DNA of 36,536 nt from Bacilli bacterium (GTDB lineage Bacteria; Bacillota_I; Bacilli_A; RFN20; CAG-826): NCBI GenBank assembly GCA_017940265.1, contig JAGAYY010000045.1, positions 1 to 36,536 on the forward strand. Reading direction: 5' to 3'. Shown here piece by piece: positions 7,891 through 19,053 of this stretch. Every line of letters starts with the position of its first letter. Within the stretch, counting starts at the first letter, position 1. The notes below the pieces were generated by a model. The model worked only from the letters and a program-made list of their open reading frames with translations. It was not told the origin of the DNA and searched no databases. The translations under genes were made by a program, and so were the position numbers.

Positions 7891-8388
7891 TTAACGTAGC
7901 TCCTTTCTGAGTTTCTCAAGTGCCTCAGCGTATAGCTTTCTAGCGGTGCTTTCTTTAATACCTGTTAATTCCACTATTTCGGGCCAGGTATATTGGAAGA
8001 CTGCCTTATAATAAGTGACAATAGTCTCCTTATTAGTGAGGAGAGGTTCTAACATATTGAGCATGACGTTATATTGGTCAGTTTCACCATACATCTCATC
8101 AATGACTTCACTATTAGCGATTTCTTTTTTCTTCTTTAAGAAATCAAGGGCTTGGTTTCTCGCGATTGCGGTTAAATATGTCTTTAAGTTATTAGGATCT
8201 TTAATGTTGCTTCTAGAATTAATGGCCTTAATGAAGGACTCACTTAAAACATCTTCACAATCTTCTGGAAGAGAGATATAGGAGGCGATAACGAAGTACA
8301 TCAGATTTTTGTATTCGTCATAAACCTCACCGATTGCTTCTTGATTACCTAGGATGAAGCCTTGGATGGTTTTTGATGAAATGCTCAT
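7891..8388 (-). CDS. ECF-type RNA polymerase sigma factor
   Basis: A 165-residue sigma-70 family protein of ECF size. The first half is region 2 (DEYKNLMYFVIASYI, then EDVLSESFIKAI and LKTYLTAIARNQALDFLKKK). The C-terminal part is region 4 with a helix-turn-helix (YTWPEIVELTGIKESTARKLY, read as adjoining helices). I choose the ATG at 8388, preceded by GAGAGG at 5 bases. A GTG two codons upstream overlaps that ribosome site. The gene is coupled to the membrane protein downstream, the usual ECF/anti-sigma pairing. A possible self-recognised promoter (AACAG, 16 bases, CGTC) lies just upstream. Confidence 0.9.
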   Translation of the reverse strand: MSISSKTIQGFILGNQEAIGEVYDEYKNLMYFVIASYISLPEDCEDVLSESFIKAINSRSNIKDPNNLKTYLTAIARNQALDFLKKKKEIANSEVIDEMYGETDQYNVMLNMLEPLLTNKETIVTYYKAVFQYTWPEIVELTGIKESTARKLYAEALEKLRKELR

Positions 8389-8408
8389 TTGCACCTCTCA
8401 CTAATTAA

Positions 8409-8433
8409 GACGAATTAGAATAGAAAAACTGTT
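8409..8433 (-). promoter_or_regulatory. Candidate ECF-type autoregulatory promoter
   Basis: On the minus strand AACAG (8429-8433), 16 bases, then CGTC (8409-8412). This resembles the AAC / CGTC layout recognised by many Bacillota ECF sigma factors. It would give a leader of about 13 bases containing GAGAGG. The CGTC lies inside an inverted repeat CTAATT/AATTAG (8401-8406, 8413-8418). Confidence 0.35.
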
Positions 8434-8438
8434 ATTTT

Positions 8439-8470
8439 TTATCTAATTATTCATTATTGATTATCTAATT
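8439..8470. repeat. Pair of 10-bp direct repeats upstream of the sigma gene
   Basis: TTATCTAATT occurs at 8439-8448 and again at 8461-8470. The 22-base period, about two helical turns, puts both copies on the same DNA face. They lie just upstream of the candidate ECF promoter and could be regulator binding sites. Confidence 0.5.
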
Positions 8471-8531
8471 TGTTGATAACCACTTGTTATTTTCTCAAAT
8501 AGATTTTTTATTTTCAATAAGTACAGCGTAG

Positions 8532-8560
8532 AAAAAAGAGCCACCCGTATGGATGACTCT
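8532..8560 (-). terminator. Intrinsic terminator of the rpoBC unit
   Basis: AGAGCCACCC and GGATGACTCT (10-base arms with some G-U pairing) around GTAT, followed on the minus strand by six T. It lies 19 bases past the rpoC stop. Confidence 0.85.
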
Positions 8561-8578
8561 TGTTGTTTAATAGTTCAA

Positions 8579-11500
8579 CTACTTCTTATCTTCGTCTAAG
8601 ACACGAATCTTTTCGTTAATTTCTTTAACTTTTCTTTCGTGTTCTTCAACGTATCTGTCACTGACTTCTCTCATAGTTTCTAAAACGTCGAAATTATTGG
8701 AGATTTCATCAGAGACGGAATCGTTCACTAAGCCACGACCCGCTGGGATAAGGTGACCTGTGATGACGTTTTCTTTTAAGCCGTGTAAGTAGTCAGTTTT
8801 GCCTTTAATAGCGGCATCTGTTAAGACACGGGTTGTTTCTTGGAAGGAAGCCGCGGAGAGGAATGATTCTGTTTCCAAAGCGGACTTTGTAATACCAAGA
8901 ATTAATGGTGAGAAAACGGCTGGGTGTTTGCCACTTAAGATGGCATCAGTGTTCTTCGCGGTGAATGTATTAACGTTCACACGTGTACCACTTAACATAT
9001 CGGTATCACCAGCTTCAATGACTAAGACTTTTCTTAACATTTGTCTGACGATAACTTCGATGTGCTTATCGGAAATACCGATGGATTGAGCACTATAAAC
9101 CTTTTGGACTTCTTTTAAGATGTAGTTTTCAACCGCTGTCACATCAGCGACTTCGAGTAACTTCTTAGGAGAGATAGCGCCTTCAGTGATCTTGCCACCA
9201 TTTTTGACAAAGTCACCTTTCTTGACTCTTAATCTCGCACCGAAGTTTGTGGTGTATTCTTTTTCATCAAGATCGTTCTTAACGGTCACTAAGTAGCAAC
9301 CATTCTTTTCTTCAATCTTGGTGACTGTACCAGAGATTTCACTAATTAAAGCTTCACCCTTTGGAGTACGTGCTTCGAATAATTCTTGAACACGAGGCAA
9401 ACCTTGAGTAATATCAGAGCCCGCAACACCACCGGTGTGGAATGTTCTCATGGTTAATTGGGTACCTGGTTCACCAATTGATTGAGCAGCCATAATACCA
9501 ACTGCTTCACCAACTTGAACTCTTCTACCTGTCGCTAAGTTACGACCATAGCAGTGTACGCAAACACCATCTTTTGTTTCACAACCGAATAAGTTACGAA
9601 TGACAACGGATTTAATACCAGCGTTGACAATTGCTTTAGCTTCATCTTCGTGAATCATGGTGTTACCAGCAACGATAACTTCACCAGTTTGTGGATTAAC
9701 GACATCATTGAGAGCGAAACGACCAACTAAACGATCTTCGAGTTTGACGATGACAGCATCTCTAGCGGAGTCTCTGATTTCAAAGACTTCGAAGCCGTGG
9801 TCAGTGCCACAGTCTTCTTCACGGACGATAACGTCTTGAGAGACGTCGACTAATCTTCTAGTTAAGTAACCAGAGTCAGCGGTCTTTAACGCGGTATCGG
9901 CACCACCCTTACGAGCACCGTGGGTGGCGATAAAGAATTCAGACACGTTCATACCTTCACGGAAACATGATTTAACTGGGAGTTCGATAGTAGAACCAGA
10001 AGTACTACCCATCAAGCCTCTCATACCGGCTAATTGGAGAATATTGGAGATATTACCACGAGCACCGGAATCAGACATCATGAAGATTGGGTTACGTGTA
10101 TCTTGTTTGAATTGGACTTCAAGTTTCTTTTGAACTTGGTCTTTAACATTTTCCCAAACGTTGACGACTTGTTTATGTCTTTCTTCGTTGGTTAACATAC
10201 CCATTTCATATAATTCTTTTAAGTTAGCGACTTTGTTATCACCTTCTTTTAAGATTTCTTCTTTACCTTTAACGGCGTGAATATCACTTAAGGAGACGGT
10301 TAAGCCGGCGACTGTAGAATAATGGAAGCCTTGGTCTTTAATCTTATCCAACACAGCGGATGTCTTTGGATTACCTTGACGATCATAGCGTTGGAAGATT
10401 TCGTTAATGATAAGACCTAATTCTTTCTTCTTGAATGGTTTTAAGATTGGGCGAGAAGCAATGAATTCAGGAATATTTGTACCACGTGGGGCAAAATATG
10501 TCTTGACCACTTCTTGGTCGCCTCTTAAGGAAGCACTACTTACTTCGTTTAAATATGGGAAGTCACTTGGGAAGATAAGGTTGAAGATTACTTTACCAAC
10601 AGAAGTGATTAAGTAGCTCTTATTTTGTTCTTCGGTGAAATCCTTCTTCATCATCGCACTACCTAAAAGGGCGATACGGTTATGTAAGTGGACTTGTTTT
10701 GTTTGATATGCTCTAATGACATCATCGACGTCTTTGAAGACTTTACCTTCACTAGCAGCATAGAGTTCATATCTTTCGGCTTCTTCATCATCTTTACGAG
10801 CGTGTAACTCTTTAGCGATTTTTAAGAAGTCTTCTTTTGTGCTTTCAAGTGTTAAATAGTAGTTACCAATAACCATGTCTTGGGATGGTGTAACGATTGG
10901 TTTACCATCTTTAGGACCTAAGATGTTATTAGAGGCTAACATTAAGTGTAAAGCTTCTTCTTGAGCGGCTTTAGATAATGGGACGTGAACGGCCATTTGG
11001 TCACCATCGAAGTCGGCGTTGAAGCCAGTACAAACGAGTGGGTGTAAACGGATGGCACGACCATCAACTAAGATTGGTTGGAAGGCTTGGATACCAAGTC
11101 TATGTAATGTAGGAGCACGGTTTAATAAAACTGGGTGCTTAGAAATGATTTCTTCAACGATATCGAAGACGACATCATCGTATCTATCAATGATCTTATC
11201 GGCTTGTTTATGCGCGTTAGCGACACCTCTCTTTAAGAGTTCACAAGCGATAAATGGTCTTAATAATTGGATAGCCATTTCTCTTGGCAAACCACATTGA
11301 TACATCTTTAAGAATGGACCAACGGCAATAACGGAACGACCAGAGTAGTCGACACGTTTACCAAGTAAGTTTTGTCTGAAACGACCTTGTTTACCTTTAA
11401 GCGCACTACTTAAGGACTTAAGGGCACGACCACCAGGACCTTGGACTGGTTTATTTCTTCTGCCGTTATCAATTAAAGCGTCAACAGCTTCTTGAAGCAT

Positions 11501-12505
11501 ACGTTTTTCGTTCATCAAGATAACTTGAGGAGAATTCATGTCAATTAACTTCTTTAAACGGTTATTACGAGAGATAACTCTACGATATAAGTCGTTTAAG
11601 TCGGAGGTAGCAAATCTACCACCATCGAGTTGTAACATTGGTCTTAAATCTGGTGGAATGACTGGAATGACATCCAAAATCATCCATTCAGGTCTATTGT
11701 CAGAGTTACGGAATGCTTCAATAACTTCTAATCTTTTGGTGAGTTTTTGACGAGATGTGGATTTTGTTTCCTTCATCTTCTTATTGATTTCCGCGGCTTC
11801 TTTATCTAAGTCGACTTCTTGTAAAAGTCTCTTAATCGCAGCGGCACCTTCAGAGAATTCCGCACCTGTGTATTTGTTAATGAATCTAGCGACGGTTTGG
11901 AAGTCGAAGACTTCACCATGGTTTTCCATTCTGGCGATTAATTCTTCACTTCTGGCCCAATCATCGCTACCTTCTTGTAAACCCCATTCCGCAGCGTTTT
12001 GTTGAATTTCTTTCACGACTGGGATAAAGACTTCACGACCGTTTCTTTCATTGATGAATTCACGGTATGTGAGGACTGAGGATTTACCTGGATTTAAACA
12101 GATATGAGCGGCGTAGTATGTGACTTCTTCTAAGTGTTTTGGAGAAACATCTAAGATTAAGCCAATACGGCTTGGGATACCTTTTAAATACCAAATGTGT
12201 GAACATGGGCTCGCAAGTTCAATGTGACCCATTCTTTCTCTTCTAACTTCCTTAGAAGTGACTTCAACGCCACACTTTTCACAAACGACACCGGCAAATC
12301 TAATTTTCTTATATTTACCACAGTGACATTCATAGTCTTTGCTAGGTCCAAAGATCTTTTCGCAGTATAAACCTTGCATTTCAGGTTTTTGGCTACGATA
12401 GTTGATGGTTTCTGGTTTTAAAACTTCACCATGACTCCAGCTACGGATGGTGTCTGGGGAGGCTAAACCGACTTTAATAGCTGCTAATCTTTTAACATCA
12501 AACAT
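8579..12505 (-). CDS. rpoC: DNA-directed RNA polymerase subunit beta'
   Basis: Catalytic beta' subunit of RNA polymerase, 1308 residues. The active-site loop NADFDGDQM is present. The N-terminal zinc-binding cysteines are seen as CHCGKYKKI and VCEKCGVEV, and the second cysteine cluster appears as CGTDHG and [11 protein letters not shown]. The bridge and trigger region is represented by [19 protein letters not shown]. The C-terminus ends in a charged tail. The ATG has GGAGG upstream and lies 14 bases after the rpoB stop. Transcription ends at the terminator at 8532-8560. In many Bacilli rpoC is followed by an L7Ae-family gene and rpsL. Here an ECF sigma gene follows instead. Confidence 0.99.
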   Translation of the reverse strand: MFDVKRLAAIKVGLASPDTIRSWSHGEVLKPETINYRSQKPEMQGLYCEKIFGPSKDYECHCGKYKKIRFAGVVCEKCGVEVTSKEVRRERMGHIELASPCSHIWYLKGIPSRIGLILDVSPKHLEEVTYYAAHICLNPGKSSVLTYREFINERNGREVFIPVVKEIQQNAAEWGLQEGSDDWARSEELIARMENHGEVFDFQTVARFINKYTGAEFSEGAAAIKRLLQEVDLDKEAAEINKKMKETKSTSRQKLTKRLEVIEAFRNSDNRPEWMILDVIPVIPPDLRPMLQLDGGRFATSDLNDLYRRVISRNNRLKKLIDMNSPQVILMNEKRMLQEAVDALIDNGRRNKPVQGPGGRALKSLSSALKGKQGRFRQNLLGKRVDYSGRSVIAVGPFLKMYQCGLPREMAIQLLRPFIACELLKRGVANAHKQADKIIDRYDDVVFDIVEEIISKHPVLLNRAPTLHRLGIQAFQPILVDGRAIRLHPLVCTGFNADFDGDQMAVHVPLSKAAQEEALHLMLASNNILGPKDGKPIVTPSQDMVIGNYYLTLESTKEDFLKIAKELHARKDDEEAERYELYAASEGKVFKDVDDVIRAYQTKQVHLHNRIALLGSAMMKKDFTEEQNKSYLITSVGKVIFNLIFPSDFPYLNEVSSASLRGDQEVVKTYFAPRGTNIPEFIASRPILKPFKKKELGLIINEIFQRYDRQGNPKTSAVLDKIKDQGFHYSTVAGLTVSLSDIHAVKGKEEILKEGDNKVANLKELYEMGMLTNEERHKQVVNVWENVKDQVQKKLEVQFKQDTRNPIFMMSDSGARGNISNILQLAGMRGLMGSTSGSTIELPVKSCFREGMNVSEFFIATHGARKGGADTALKTADSGYLTRRLVDVSQDVIVREEDCGTDHGFEVFEIRDSARDAVIVKLEDRLVGRFALNDVVNPQTGEVIVAGNTMIHEDEAKAIVNAGIKSVVIRNLFGCETKDGVCVHCYGRNLATGRRVQVGEAVGIMAAQSIGEPGTQLTMRTFHTGGVAGSDITQGLPRVQELFEARTPKGEALISEISGTVTKIEEKNGCYLVTVKNDLDEKEYTTNFGARLRVKKGDFVKNGGKITEGAISPKKLLEVADVTAVENYILKEVQKVYSAQSIGISDKHIEVIVRQMLRKVLVIEAGDTDMLSGTRVNVNTFTAKNTDAILSGKHPAVFSPLILGITKSALETESFLSAASFQETTRVLTDAAIKGKTDYLHGLKENVITGHLIPAGRGLVNDSVSDEISNNFDVLETMREVSDRYVEEHERKVKEINEKIRVLDEDKK

Positions 12506-12519
12506 AATCTTTTATCCTC

Positions 12520-15500
12520 CTATTCTCCGAACACGTCATCCGCTGAGCGGCTTGACATACCAACGGCTTCTTCATCAACCACAGAATCACCACTACTACC
12601 ATCACCGATAAGGTTACGGATGTTAGAGTTGATTCTTCTTTCTTCCTTCTCGGCTTCTTTAGCAAGAGCGTCCATATCGATGGCGTTACCTTCTTGGTCA
12701 AGAAGAGTGACGTTCATGGATAAGGCTTGTAATTCTTTAACTAAAACCTTGAAGGCTTCTGGAATGCCTGGTTTTGGTAATGGTTGATCTTTAATGATCG
12801 CTTCGTAGGTCTTTCTTCTACCGACGCGGTCATCAGACTTAATGGTGATGATTTCTTGTAAGACATGGGCGGCGCCATAAGCTTCAAGAGCCCAGACTTC
12901 CATTTCACCAAATCTTTGACCACCATTTTGTGCTTTACCACCGAGTGGTTGTTGTGTAACTAAGCTATATGGACCAGTTGCACGAGCATGTAATTTATCA
13001 TCGACCATGTGGACAAGTTTAATCATGTACATACAGCCAACGGTAATTCTTTCGTCAAATCTTTCACCGGTTGTACCATCGTAAAGAATTGTTTTACCGG
13101 ATGGATCCATCTTGGCTTTTTGCATCATATCCAAGATTTCTTCATTGGTAATACCATCGAAAACTGGAGTGGCAATCTTATAGCCTAATTGTTTTAAGGC
13201 ATAGCCTAAGTGGACTTCAAGAATTTGACCGATATTCATACGAGATGGAACGCCTAATGGGTTGAGCATGATGTCAACTGGGGTACCATCTGGAAGGAAT
13301 GGCATATCGCATTCTGGTAAGATACGGGAAATAACACCCTTGTTACCATGACGACCGGACATCTTATCACCTTCAGAGATTTTTCTCTTTTGGACGATAT
13401 AGACACGGACGACTTCGTTGACACCTGGAGGTAATTCAACGTCTTTGGATTTGCCTTCACGTTTGAAAATCTTAACGTCAAGAACGATACCAGCACCACC
13501 GTGAGGAACACGTAAGGAAGCATCTTTACCTTCATTGGTCTTTTCACCAAAGATGGCCATTAATAATTTGCCTTCTGGAGTTGGTTCGCTTTGGCCGCGA
13601 GGAGTGACTTTACCGACTAAGATGTCGCCTTCTTTCACTTCTGCGCCTGGAACGATAATACCACGTTCGTCTAAGTTAGCTTTAGCAGCTTCGCTGACGT
13701 TTGGAATATCGCGGGTGATTTCTTCATCACCTAATTTTGGAATGCTTCTGCATTCGAGTTCATATTTTTCAATATGGATACTTGTATAAACGTCATCTTT
13801 CACTAATCTTTCTGACATGATGACAGCGTCTTCATAGTTATAACCATTCCATGTCATGAAGGCGATTGTGACGTTTTGACCTAAGGCTAAGTCACCGTTT
13901 TGCATAGCAGGACCATCAGCGATGATTTGACCTTTCTTAACTTTTTGACCAACCTTGACAATGCTTGTTTGGTTAATGCATGTGCCTTGGTTACTTCTTT
14001 CAAATTTTTGAAGTTGGTAGATTCTTGGTTCATTGCTACCTTTTTCTGTCACTTCAATGGTGCGGGAATCGGTATAAGTGACGGTACCATCTTCCACGGC
14101 GACCACTGCTAAGCCAGAGTCACGGGCAATTTGATGTTCAAGACCAGTACCAACTAATGGAGCGTGTGGTCTTAATAATGGTAAGGCTTGACGTTGCATG
14201 TTAGAACCCATAAGGGCACGCATTGTATCGTCGTTTTCGAGGAATGGGATACAACCCGCAGCGATGGAAACGATTTGTTTTGGAGAAACGTCAACGTAGT
14301 CGACATCTTCTCTACGAGCCATAACGTTTTCACCTTTATAACGGGCGATAACTTGTTCATCGAGAATTGTGCCGTCCGCATCAAGATTGATGTTAGCTTC
14401 AGCGATAACATAGTCCCATTCTTCATCGGCGGATAAATAAACGGAATCTTCTGGTTCGCTTAAGACACGGCATGTGGCCTTATCCACGCGTCTATATGGA
14501 GTTTCAATAAATCCATATTTATTAATTTTCGCGTATGAGGCGAGGTTGTTAATTAAACCGATGTTTTGACCTTCAGGTGTTTCAATTGGACAAATACGAC
14601 CATAGTGAGAAACGTGAACGTCACGAACTTCAGTACTAGCTCTATCTCTAGTTAAACCACCAGGACCTAAAGCGGATAATCTTCTCTTATTGGTTAATTC
14701 AGCGAGAGGATTGGTTTGATCCATGAACTGTGATAATTGAGAGGATGCGAAGAATTCTCTAATACTCGCAGATAATGGACGTGGGTTGATTAAGGCTTTT
14801 GGTTTGACGTTGCCTAAATCAGAAATGGACATTTTTTGTTGGACGGTCTTAACCATTTTGGCTAAGCCTAAACGGAATTGATTTTGAATCAATTCGCCAA
14901 CACAACGAATACGTCTATTACCTAAATGGTCGATATCATCGGTATCACCGAATCCATCCATGACATTTAAGAAATAGGAGAAACAGGCGATGATGTCACT
15001 GATTGTCACATAGGAAACTGTGCCATTTAAGTCTGTACCAACAATGTTACAAACTTTCTTTTCACGATCGTTATTGTAGACTTTGACAATATTGACAATG
15101 CCATGGTCATCTAACTTATCGTTGACTTTGAGTTTCTTCATGTGGGCACCCTTTTCGAAGAATTCTTCATCTCTTAACGCGTCGACGTCAGCGGCGGTTA
15201 AGGTGTAGCCTTTCTTGAAGCGGAGTTCACCGTCAGCGTCGACGAGGTTTTCCGCGAGGGTACGACCAGTTAATCTGTTATACACGCCAAGTTTCTTGAT
15301 GTATTTAAAGCGGCCTGCTCTACCTAAGTCATAGTGTTTACCATCGAAGAATTTTTGTACTAAGAAATTGATAGTACCTTCTTCAGTGACTGGTTCACCT
15401 GGTTTCATCTTCTTGAAGATTTCCACTAAGGCAGCTTTAGCGGTTTTGATCTTTTGATCATCATCTTTTGCTAAAGTGACTTTGAGGGCTTCGGATTCGC

Positions 15501-16140
15501 CAAAGAGTTTTAAAATGTCATTATTTTCTTCTAAGCCTAATGCTCTTAAGAATGTTGTGGCATTTAACTTTCTTTGTCTATCGATACGGACACTTAATAA
15601 ATCTTTAGTGCCGCTTTCGAATTGTAACCAAGTACCACGACCAGGAATGAGGTCTGCTTCGTAAGTAACTTTGCCTGTCTTTATATCTTTTGTTAAAGAC
15701 ATGTATGCGCCTGGGGAACGAACTAATTGGGAAACAATAACACGTTCAGCACCATTGACGATGAATGTACCAGACTTGGTCATTAATGGGAATTCACCCA
15801 TATAGACTTCAGATTCTTGGATTTCACCTGTGTCATGGTGAGTTAAACGTAACATGACGTAAATAGGCGCACTATAGGTGAGGTCTTGAGCTTTACATTG
15901 TAAGAATGTATGCTTTGGTTCACCAAAACGGATGGAGACGTAGTCAATTGATAATGTATTTGTATAGTTAACAATTGGGAAAGATTCTCTGAAGACTTCG
16001 TCTAATCCTTTTTCCTTAAACTCTTCGTATGATTTAGTTTGAATTTCAACAAGATTTGGTAAAGGTAACTTGCCAGAGATCTTGCTGTAATCGTAACGAT
16101 CATTGTTGAGTTTGTTTAAGTTCTCAATATTTCTAATCAT
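12520..16140 (-). CDS. rpoB: DNA-directed RNA polymerase subunit beta
   Basis: Beta subunit of RNA polymerase, 1206 residues, the usual length for Bacillota including an acidic C-terminal tail. The rifampicin pocket is well preserved: [17 protein letters not shown], then [13 protein letters not shown]. Residue 484 is Asn, where E. coli has His526. The equivalents of Asp516 and Ser531 are unchanged. Other signatures are [13 protein letters not shown] and [25 protein letters not shown] precedes the ATG. It follows ybxB by 17 bases and precedes rpoC by 14. Confidence 0.99.
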   Translation of the reverse strand: MIRNIENLNKLNNDRYDYSKISGKLPLPNLVEIQTKSYEEFKEKGLDEVFRESFPIVNYTNTLSIDYVSIRFGEPKHTFLQCKAQDLTYSAPIYVMLRLTHHDTGEIQESEVYMGEFPLMTKSGTFIVNGAERVIVSQLVRSPGAYMSLTKDIKTGKVTYEADLIPGRGTWLQFESGTKDLLSVRIDRQRKLNATTFLRALGLEENNDILKLFGESEALKVTLAKDDDQKIKTAKAALVEIFKKMKPGEPVTEEGTINFLVQKFFDGKHYDLGRAGRFKYIKKLGVYNRLTGRTLAENLVDADGELRFKKGYTLTAADVDALRDEEFFEKGAHMKKLKVNDKLDDHGIVNIVKVYNNDREKKVCNIVGTDLNGTVSYVTISDIIACFSYFLNVMDGFGDTDDIDHLGNRRIRCVGELIQNQFRLGLAKMVKTVQQKMSISDLGNVKPKALINPRPLSASIREFFASSQLSQFMDQTNPLAELTNKRRLSALGPGGLTRDRASTEVRDVHVSHYGRICPIETPEGQNIGLINNLASYAKINKYGFIETPYRRVDKATCRVLSEPEDSVYLSADEEWDYVIAEANINLDADGTILDEQVIARYKGENVMARREDVDYVDVSPKQIVSIAAGCIPFLENDDTMRALMGSNMQRQALPLLRPHAPLVGTGLEHQIARDSGLAVVAVEDGTVTYTDSRTIEVTEKGSNEPRIYQLQKFERSNQGTCINQTSIVKVGQKVKKGQIIADGPAMQNGDLALGQNVTIAFMTWNGYNYEDAVIMSERLVKDDVYTSIHIEKYELECRSIPKLGDEEITRDIPNVSEAAKANLDERGIIVPGAEVKEGDILVGKVTPRGQSEPTPEGKLLMAIFGEKTNEGKDASLRVPHGGAGIVLDVKIFKREGKSKDVELPPGVNEVVRVYIVQKRKISEGDKMSGRHGNKGVISRILPECDMPFLPDGTPVDIMLNPLGVPSRMNIGQILEVHLGYALKQLGYKIATPVFDGITNEEILDMMQKAKMDPSGKTILYDGTTGERFDERITVGCMYMIKLVHMVDDKLHARATGPYSLVTQQPLGGKAQNGGQRFGEMEVWALEAYGAAHVLQEIITIKSDDRVGRRKTYEAIIKDQPLPKPGIPEAFKVLVKELQALSMNVTLLDQEGNAIDMDALAKEAEKEERRINSNIRNLIGDGSSGDSVVDEEAVGMSSRSADDVFGE

Positions 16141-16157
16141 ATAATGGCTCCTTTTGC

Positions 16158-16763
16158 TTACTGTTTGCTCTTAGTTGCACGGTAGATGTAGTAACCTTTT
16201 TCGCGTTTGAGAAGTGTGACATTACCGAAGATAGTTTCGATATATTTGCTCGCACTTTCAGCGCCTTGGGCTTTTCTAATCACGATGTACAAAGAGCCGC
16301 CATCAATTAAATATTGCTTTGCCTCCTCATACATGCGGTAAGTAACCTTCTTACCCGCACGAATCGGTGGATTAACAACAATTGAATCATATGGTCCTTC
16401 AATCTTTTCATAGATGTCACTTTGAAGGATAGTGACTCGTGGGCTTAAGTTTAGTAACCCGGCATTGCGTTCACATAGCGCAACTGCGCGCGGATTAACA
16501 TCAGCAAGAGTAATTCTTGCTTCTTCATGGGCTTTGGCAAGAGTTAAGCCAATCGTGCCGTAGCCACAACCTAAATCGAGAATGTGATTTCCTAAGTCGA
16601 GGGGTAGTAAGACCTTTAGAAAGGCATAACTACCCTCATCGACATTATTCTTAGAAAATACACCATTATCAGTGAGTAATTTCATAGTGATGCCGTTTAT
16701 TTCAAAGGTGATCTCTTTGATGTTAGAAACAAGATTAGGATCGTCTTGAAAATAGTGGCTCAT
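16158..16763 (-). CDS. ybxB: Class I SAM-dependent methyltransferase, RsmC/YbxB-like
   Basis: A 201-residue Rossmann-fold methyltransferase of the small MTS group. The SAM-binding motif is [16 protein letters not shown] (about residues 62-77), and the catalytic-type NPPI motif that places an exocyclic amine is at [11 protein letters not shown]. RsmC-type enzymes methylate a guanine N2 in 16S rRNA. The exact target of the Bacillus homologue YbxB is inferred from that. Its position between rplL and rpoB is the same as ybxB in Bacillus, which supports the name. The ribosome site is weak (GGGGG, 12 bases upstream). Confidence 0.9.
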   Translation of the reverse strand: MSHYFQDDPNLVSNIKEITFEINGITMKLLTDNGVFSKNNVDEGSYAFLKVLLPLDLGNHILDLGCGYGTIGLTLAKAHEEARITLADVNPRAVALCERNAGLLNLSPRVTILQSDIYEKIEGPYDSIVVNPPIRAGKKVTYRMYEEAKQYLIDGGSLYIVIRKAQGAESASKYIETIFGNVTLLKREKGYYIYRATKSKQ

Positions 16764-16799
16764 TAGGCGAAATTACCCCCTAAAAACGAAATTTGGAAC

Positions 16800-17177
16800 T
16801 TACTTAACTTCGACTTCTGCACCAGCGGCTTCGAGAGCTTTCTTGTGTTCTTCAGCTTCGACTGGGGAGATGTGTTCTTTGACTGGAGCTGGAGCAGCGT
16901 CAACTAACTTCTTAGCATCCATTAAGCCTAAGCCAGTGATAGCTTGGACAGCTTTGATGACTTGGACTTTGGAAGCACCAGCAGCTTTTAAGATTAAGGA
17001 AACTTCGGCTGGACCTTTGTTTTCTTCTTCTTCAGCTGGAGCGGCAGCTGCAACACCGACTGGGGCGGCTGCTGTGACGCCGAATTCTGCTTCGACGGCT
17101 TTGACTAATTCATTTAATTCCACTACTGTCATTTCTTTTAATGCAGCAATGATTTCTTCATTTGTTAATTTTGCCAT
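16800..17177 (-). CDS. rplL: 50S ribosomal protein L7/L12
   Basis: The flexible stalk protein that recruits translation GTPases. At 125 residues it has the normal size. The N-terminal dimerisation helices ([21 protein letters not shown]) lead to an Ala/Pro/Glu-rich hinge at about residues 35-55. The globular C-terminal domain has [31 protein letters not shown] and ends in EVEVK. It is 24 bases after rplJ, with AGGAGG upstream. Stoichiometry with L10 is normally tuned through the L10 leader, which is present upstream of rplJ. Confidence 0.98.
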   Translation of the reverse strand: MAKLTNEEIIAALKEMTVVELNELVKAVEAEFGVTAAAPVGVAAAAPAEEEENKGPAEVSLILKAAGASKVQVIKAVQAITGLGLMDAKKLVDAAPAPVKEHISPVEAEEHKKALEAAGAEVEVK

Positions 17178-17201
17178 AGTATTAATCCTCCTAAATTGGC
17201 A

Positions 17202-17687
17202 TTATTTGTCCGCTACTGCCTTGACAGCGCAAGCGAAGGAGCGGATAGGTGCTTGTAAGCACGATAAGAACATGGAAATAAGACCTTCTTTGCCTGGAAG
17301 TTTTGCAACTTCGAGCATACCGGCTGCATCAACGAATTTACCTTCGACGACACCGCCTTTAACGATGAGAACGTCTTTGTGTCTTTTAGCATATTTGGCA
17401 ATGACTTTTGCACCGCCGATAACATCTTTAGAGAAAACGATAGCGTTTGGACCTTTTAAGATGTCGTTCATTTCGTTGTAACCTAATTCATCAACTGCAC
17501 GTTCGACAAGAGAATTCTTATAAACGTTCATTTCAGCGTTTTCTTTGTGAAGAGCACGTCTAACTTCTTGAATTTGGGCAACTGTTAAACCACGATATTC
17601 ACAAACGATAATGGTTTGGCTCTCTTTAGCTTTTTCGGTGATAGTTTTCACTGTCTCTGTTTTAGCTGCTAAGACTGCTTGATTCAT
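17202..17687 (-). CDS. rplJ: 50S ribosomal protein L10
   Basis: L10 anchors L7/L12 dimers to the ribosomal stalk base. The 161 residues match the Bacillota length. Visible signatures are the IIVCEYRGLTVAQIQEVRR N-terminal helix region, the NSLVERA segment and a C-terminal helix for L12 binding. AAAAAGGAGG lies upstream of the ATG. The 131-base gap to rplA holds a canonical L10 leader. Confidence 0.98.
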   Translation of the reverse strand: MNQAVLAAKTETVKTITEKAKESQTIIVCEYRGLTVAQIQEVRRALHKENAEMNVYKNSLVERAVDELGYNEMNDILKGPNAIVFSKDVIGGAKVIAKYAKRHKDVLIVKGGVVEGKFVDAAGMLEVAKLPGKEGLISMFLSCLQAPIRSFACAVKAVADK

Positions 17688-17722
17688 ATTCTTGACCTCC
17701 TTTTTCTAAAATTGTTTTGAAG

Positions 17723-17808
17723 GCTCCAATATACGGTGGGCTTTATGCATACGCCTCGGTAACATTATTAAGACTGCTTCGTCCGTTACTGTCTTTGGTA
17801 TATTGTGC
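17723..17808 (-). ncRNA. L10 ribosomal protein leader
   Basis: The gap between rplA and rplJ contains the known L10 leader signature. On the minus strand a perfect outer stem CAATATAC (17798-17805) pairs with GTATATTG (17727-17734). Inside it are CCAAAGACAG, GTTACCGAGGC and AAGCCCACCG, which match the conserved core in Bacillus. L10 with L12 binds this RNA to reduce rplJL expression. No separate terminator hairpin is seen, so translational control is more likely than attenuation here (inference). Confidence 0.92.
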
Positions 17809-17818
17809 TTTGATTTGA

Positions 17819-18502
17819 TTAACGACCAGCAAATGTGAATTGAATGGCTGGACCCATGGTCGTATGGATGACAGCTTTTTTGAAGTAGACGCCTTTAACA
17901 GCGGCTGGTTGGGCCTTTTTAACTGCTTCAACTAAAGCGGTTAAGTTTTCGGCGATCTTGTTGGCATCGAATGACACTTTAGCAATACACACGTGCATAT
18001 TAGCTTCCTTGTCAACACGATATTCAACTTTACCGGCTTTGATTTCTTTGATAGCTTTTGCGATATCTGGAGAAACTGTACCAGTCTTTGGGTTTGGCAT
18101 TAAGCCTTTAGGACCTAACACTCTACCTAATTTACCGATGTTACCCATCATGTTTGGTGTCGCAACGATAACGTCGAAGTCGAACCAGTTTTCTTTTTGG
18201 ATCTTTTCTAACATTTCGTTACCACCAGCGAAATCGGCACCAGCGGCTAATGCATCATCAACTTTGTCGGTAATAGCTAAGACTTTTTTGGTTTTGCCGT
18301 TACCATGTGGAAGGATGAGAGTTCCTCTGACTTGTTGATCAGCTTGTTTTGGGTCGACATTGAGTTTGAAACTGACATCGATAGTAGCATCGAACTTAAC
18401 AGTGGAAGTTTCCTTCACTAAAGCGGCTGCTTCTTCGATTGTATAGAGTTTGTTTGCGTCGATTTTTTCAGCGGCGGCTCTGTAATTTTTACTTCTAAAC
18501 AT
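17819..18502 (-). CDS. rplA: 50S ribosomal protein L1
   Basis: L1 forms the mobile L1 stalk near the E site and often represses its own operon. The 227 residues match the usual length. Signatures seen are the N-terminal [48 protein letters not shown] (split across adjoining segments) and PNPKTGTV. It starts 11 bases after rplK. The upstream rplK leader contains a hairpin that could be an L1 binding site. Confidence 0.98.
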   Translation of the reverse strand: MFRSKNYRAAAEKIDANKLYTIEEAAALVKETSTVKFDATIDVSFKLNVDPKQADQQVRGTLILPHGNGKTKKVLAITDKVDDALAAGADFAGGNEMLEKIQKENWFDFDVIVATPNMMGNIGKLGRVLGPKGLMPNPKTGTVSPDIAKAIKEIKAGKVEYRVDKEANMHVCIAKVSFDANKIAENLTALVEAVKKAQPAAVKGVYFKKAVIHTTMGPAIQFTFAGR

Positions 18503-18513
18503 TTCCGTTCACC

Positions 18514-18927
18514 TTAGTCAACGACTTCAACGCCCATATTGTTGGCGCTGCCTTCAACGATTCTCATAGCTGCCTCAATGTCTTCGCAGTTGAGATCTGG
18601 GAGCTTGTATTCAGCGATTTGTCTGAGTTGAGCTCTAGTGATTTTGCCAACTTTTGGACCTTTACGGCCTGTGGCAGAACCTTTTTGGATTCCAGCGGCT
18701 TTTAAGATTAAACCCGCTACTGGAGAGGTTTTGATGACAAAGTCACAGGACTTGTCTTCATAAGCTGTGATGATAACAGGAACGATTTCACCTTTTCTGT
18801 CGGCGGTCTTGGCGTTAAAGTCTGTACAGAATTTACCCATGTTGACACCAGCAGAAGCGAGTTTTGGACCTGGCTTAGCTTCGCCACCAGGAAGTTCCAT
18901 CTTCACGACTTTTGCGATTTTCTTCAC
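18514..18927 (-). CDS. rplK: 50S ribosomal protein L11
   Basis: L11 binds the GTPase-associated centre of 23S rRNA. The 137 residues lack two or three residues at the N-terminus compared with many homologues, which is not unusual. Conserved segments are GPKLASAGVNMGKFC, the DKSCDFVIKTSP region, RAQLRQIAEYKLPDLN and ANNMGVEV. The start codon is GTG, with AAAAGGAGG eight bases upstream. It is the first gene of rplK-rplA-rplJ-rplL, with its own promoter and a folded leader. Confidence 0.97.
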   Translation of the reverse strand: MKKIAKVVKMELPGGEAKPGPKLASAGVNMGKFCTDFNAKTADRKGEIVPVIITAYEDKSCDFVIKTSPVAGLILKAAGIQKGSATGRKGPKVGKITRAQLRQIAEYKLPDLNCEDIEAAMRIVEGSANNMGVEVVD

Positions 18928-19047
18928 TTGACTTTCCTCCTTTTGTAGATTTGTCAGTGCCGTGGTGATTGAGTGATCGCCACTCTTCCACGGAACGTAC
19001 TCTTTAACACGTGCGCTTGCGCTCTCTCATGGCGCAAGACAACATGC
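18928..19047 (-). promoter_or_regulatory. Structured leader of rplK (candidate L1 control site)
   Basis: Two clear hairpins are present. CTTGCGC/GCGCAAG (19016-19022 with 19032-19038) has a 9-base loop. A larger one has outer CCGTGG/CCACGG (18960-18965 with 18988-18993) and inner GAGTG/CACTC (18971-18975 with 18981-18985), separated by an asymmetric internal loop of 5 versus 2 bases. L1 represses the rplK-rplA operon from the leader in E. coli. An asymmetric internal loop is compatible with that, but I cannot confirm the motif. Confidence 0.5.
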
Positions 19048-19053
19048 TCATAT

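Noticed and set aside
16843..17481. Long plus-strand open frame opposite rplL and rplJ
   Set aside because: It is the antisense shadow of alanine-rich r-protein genes, spans both of them and has no plausible ribosome site or family.
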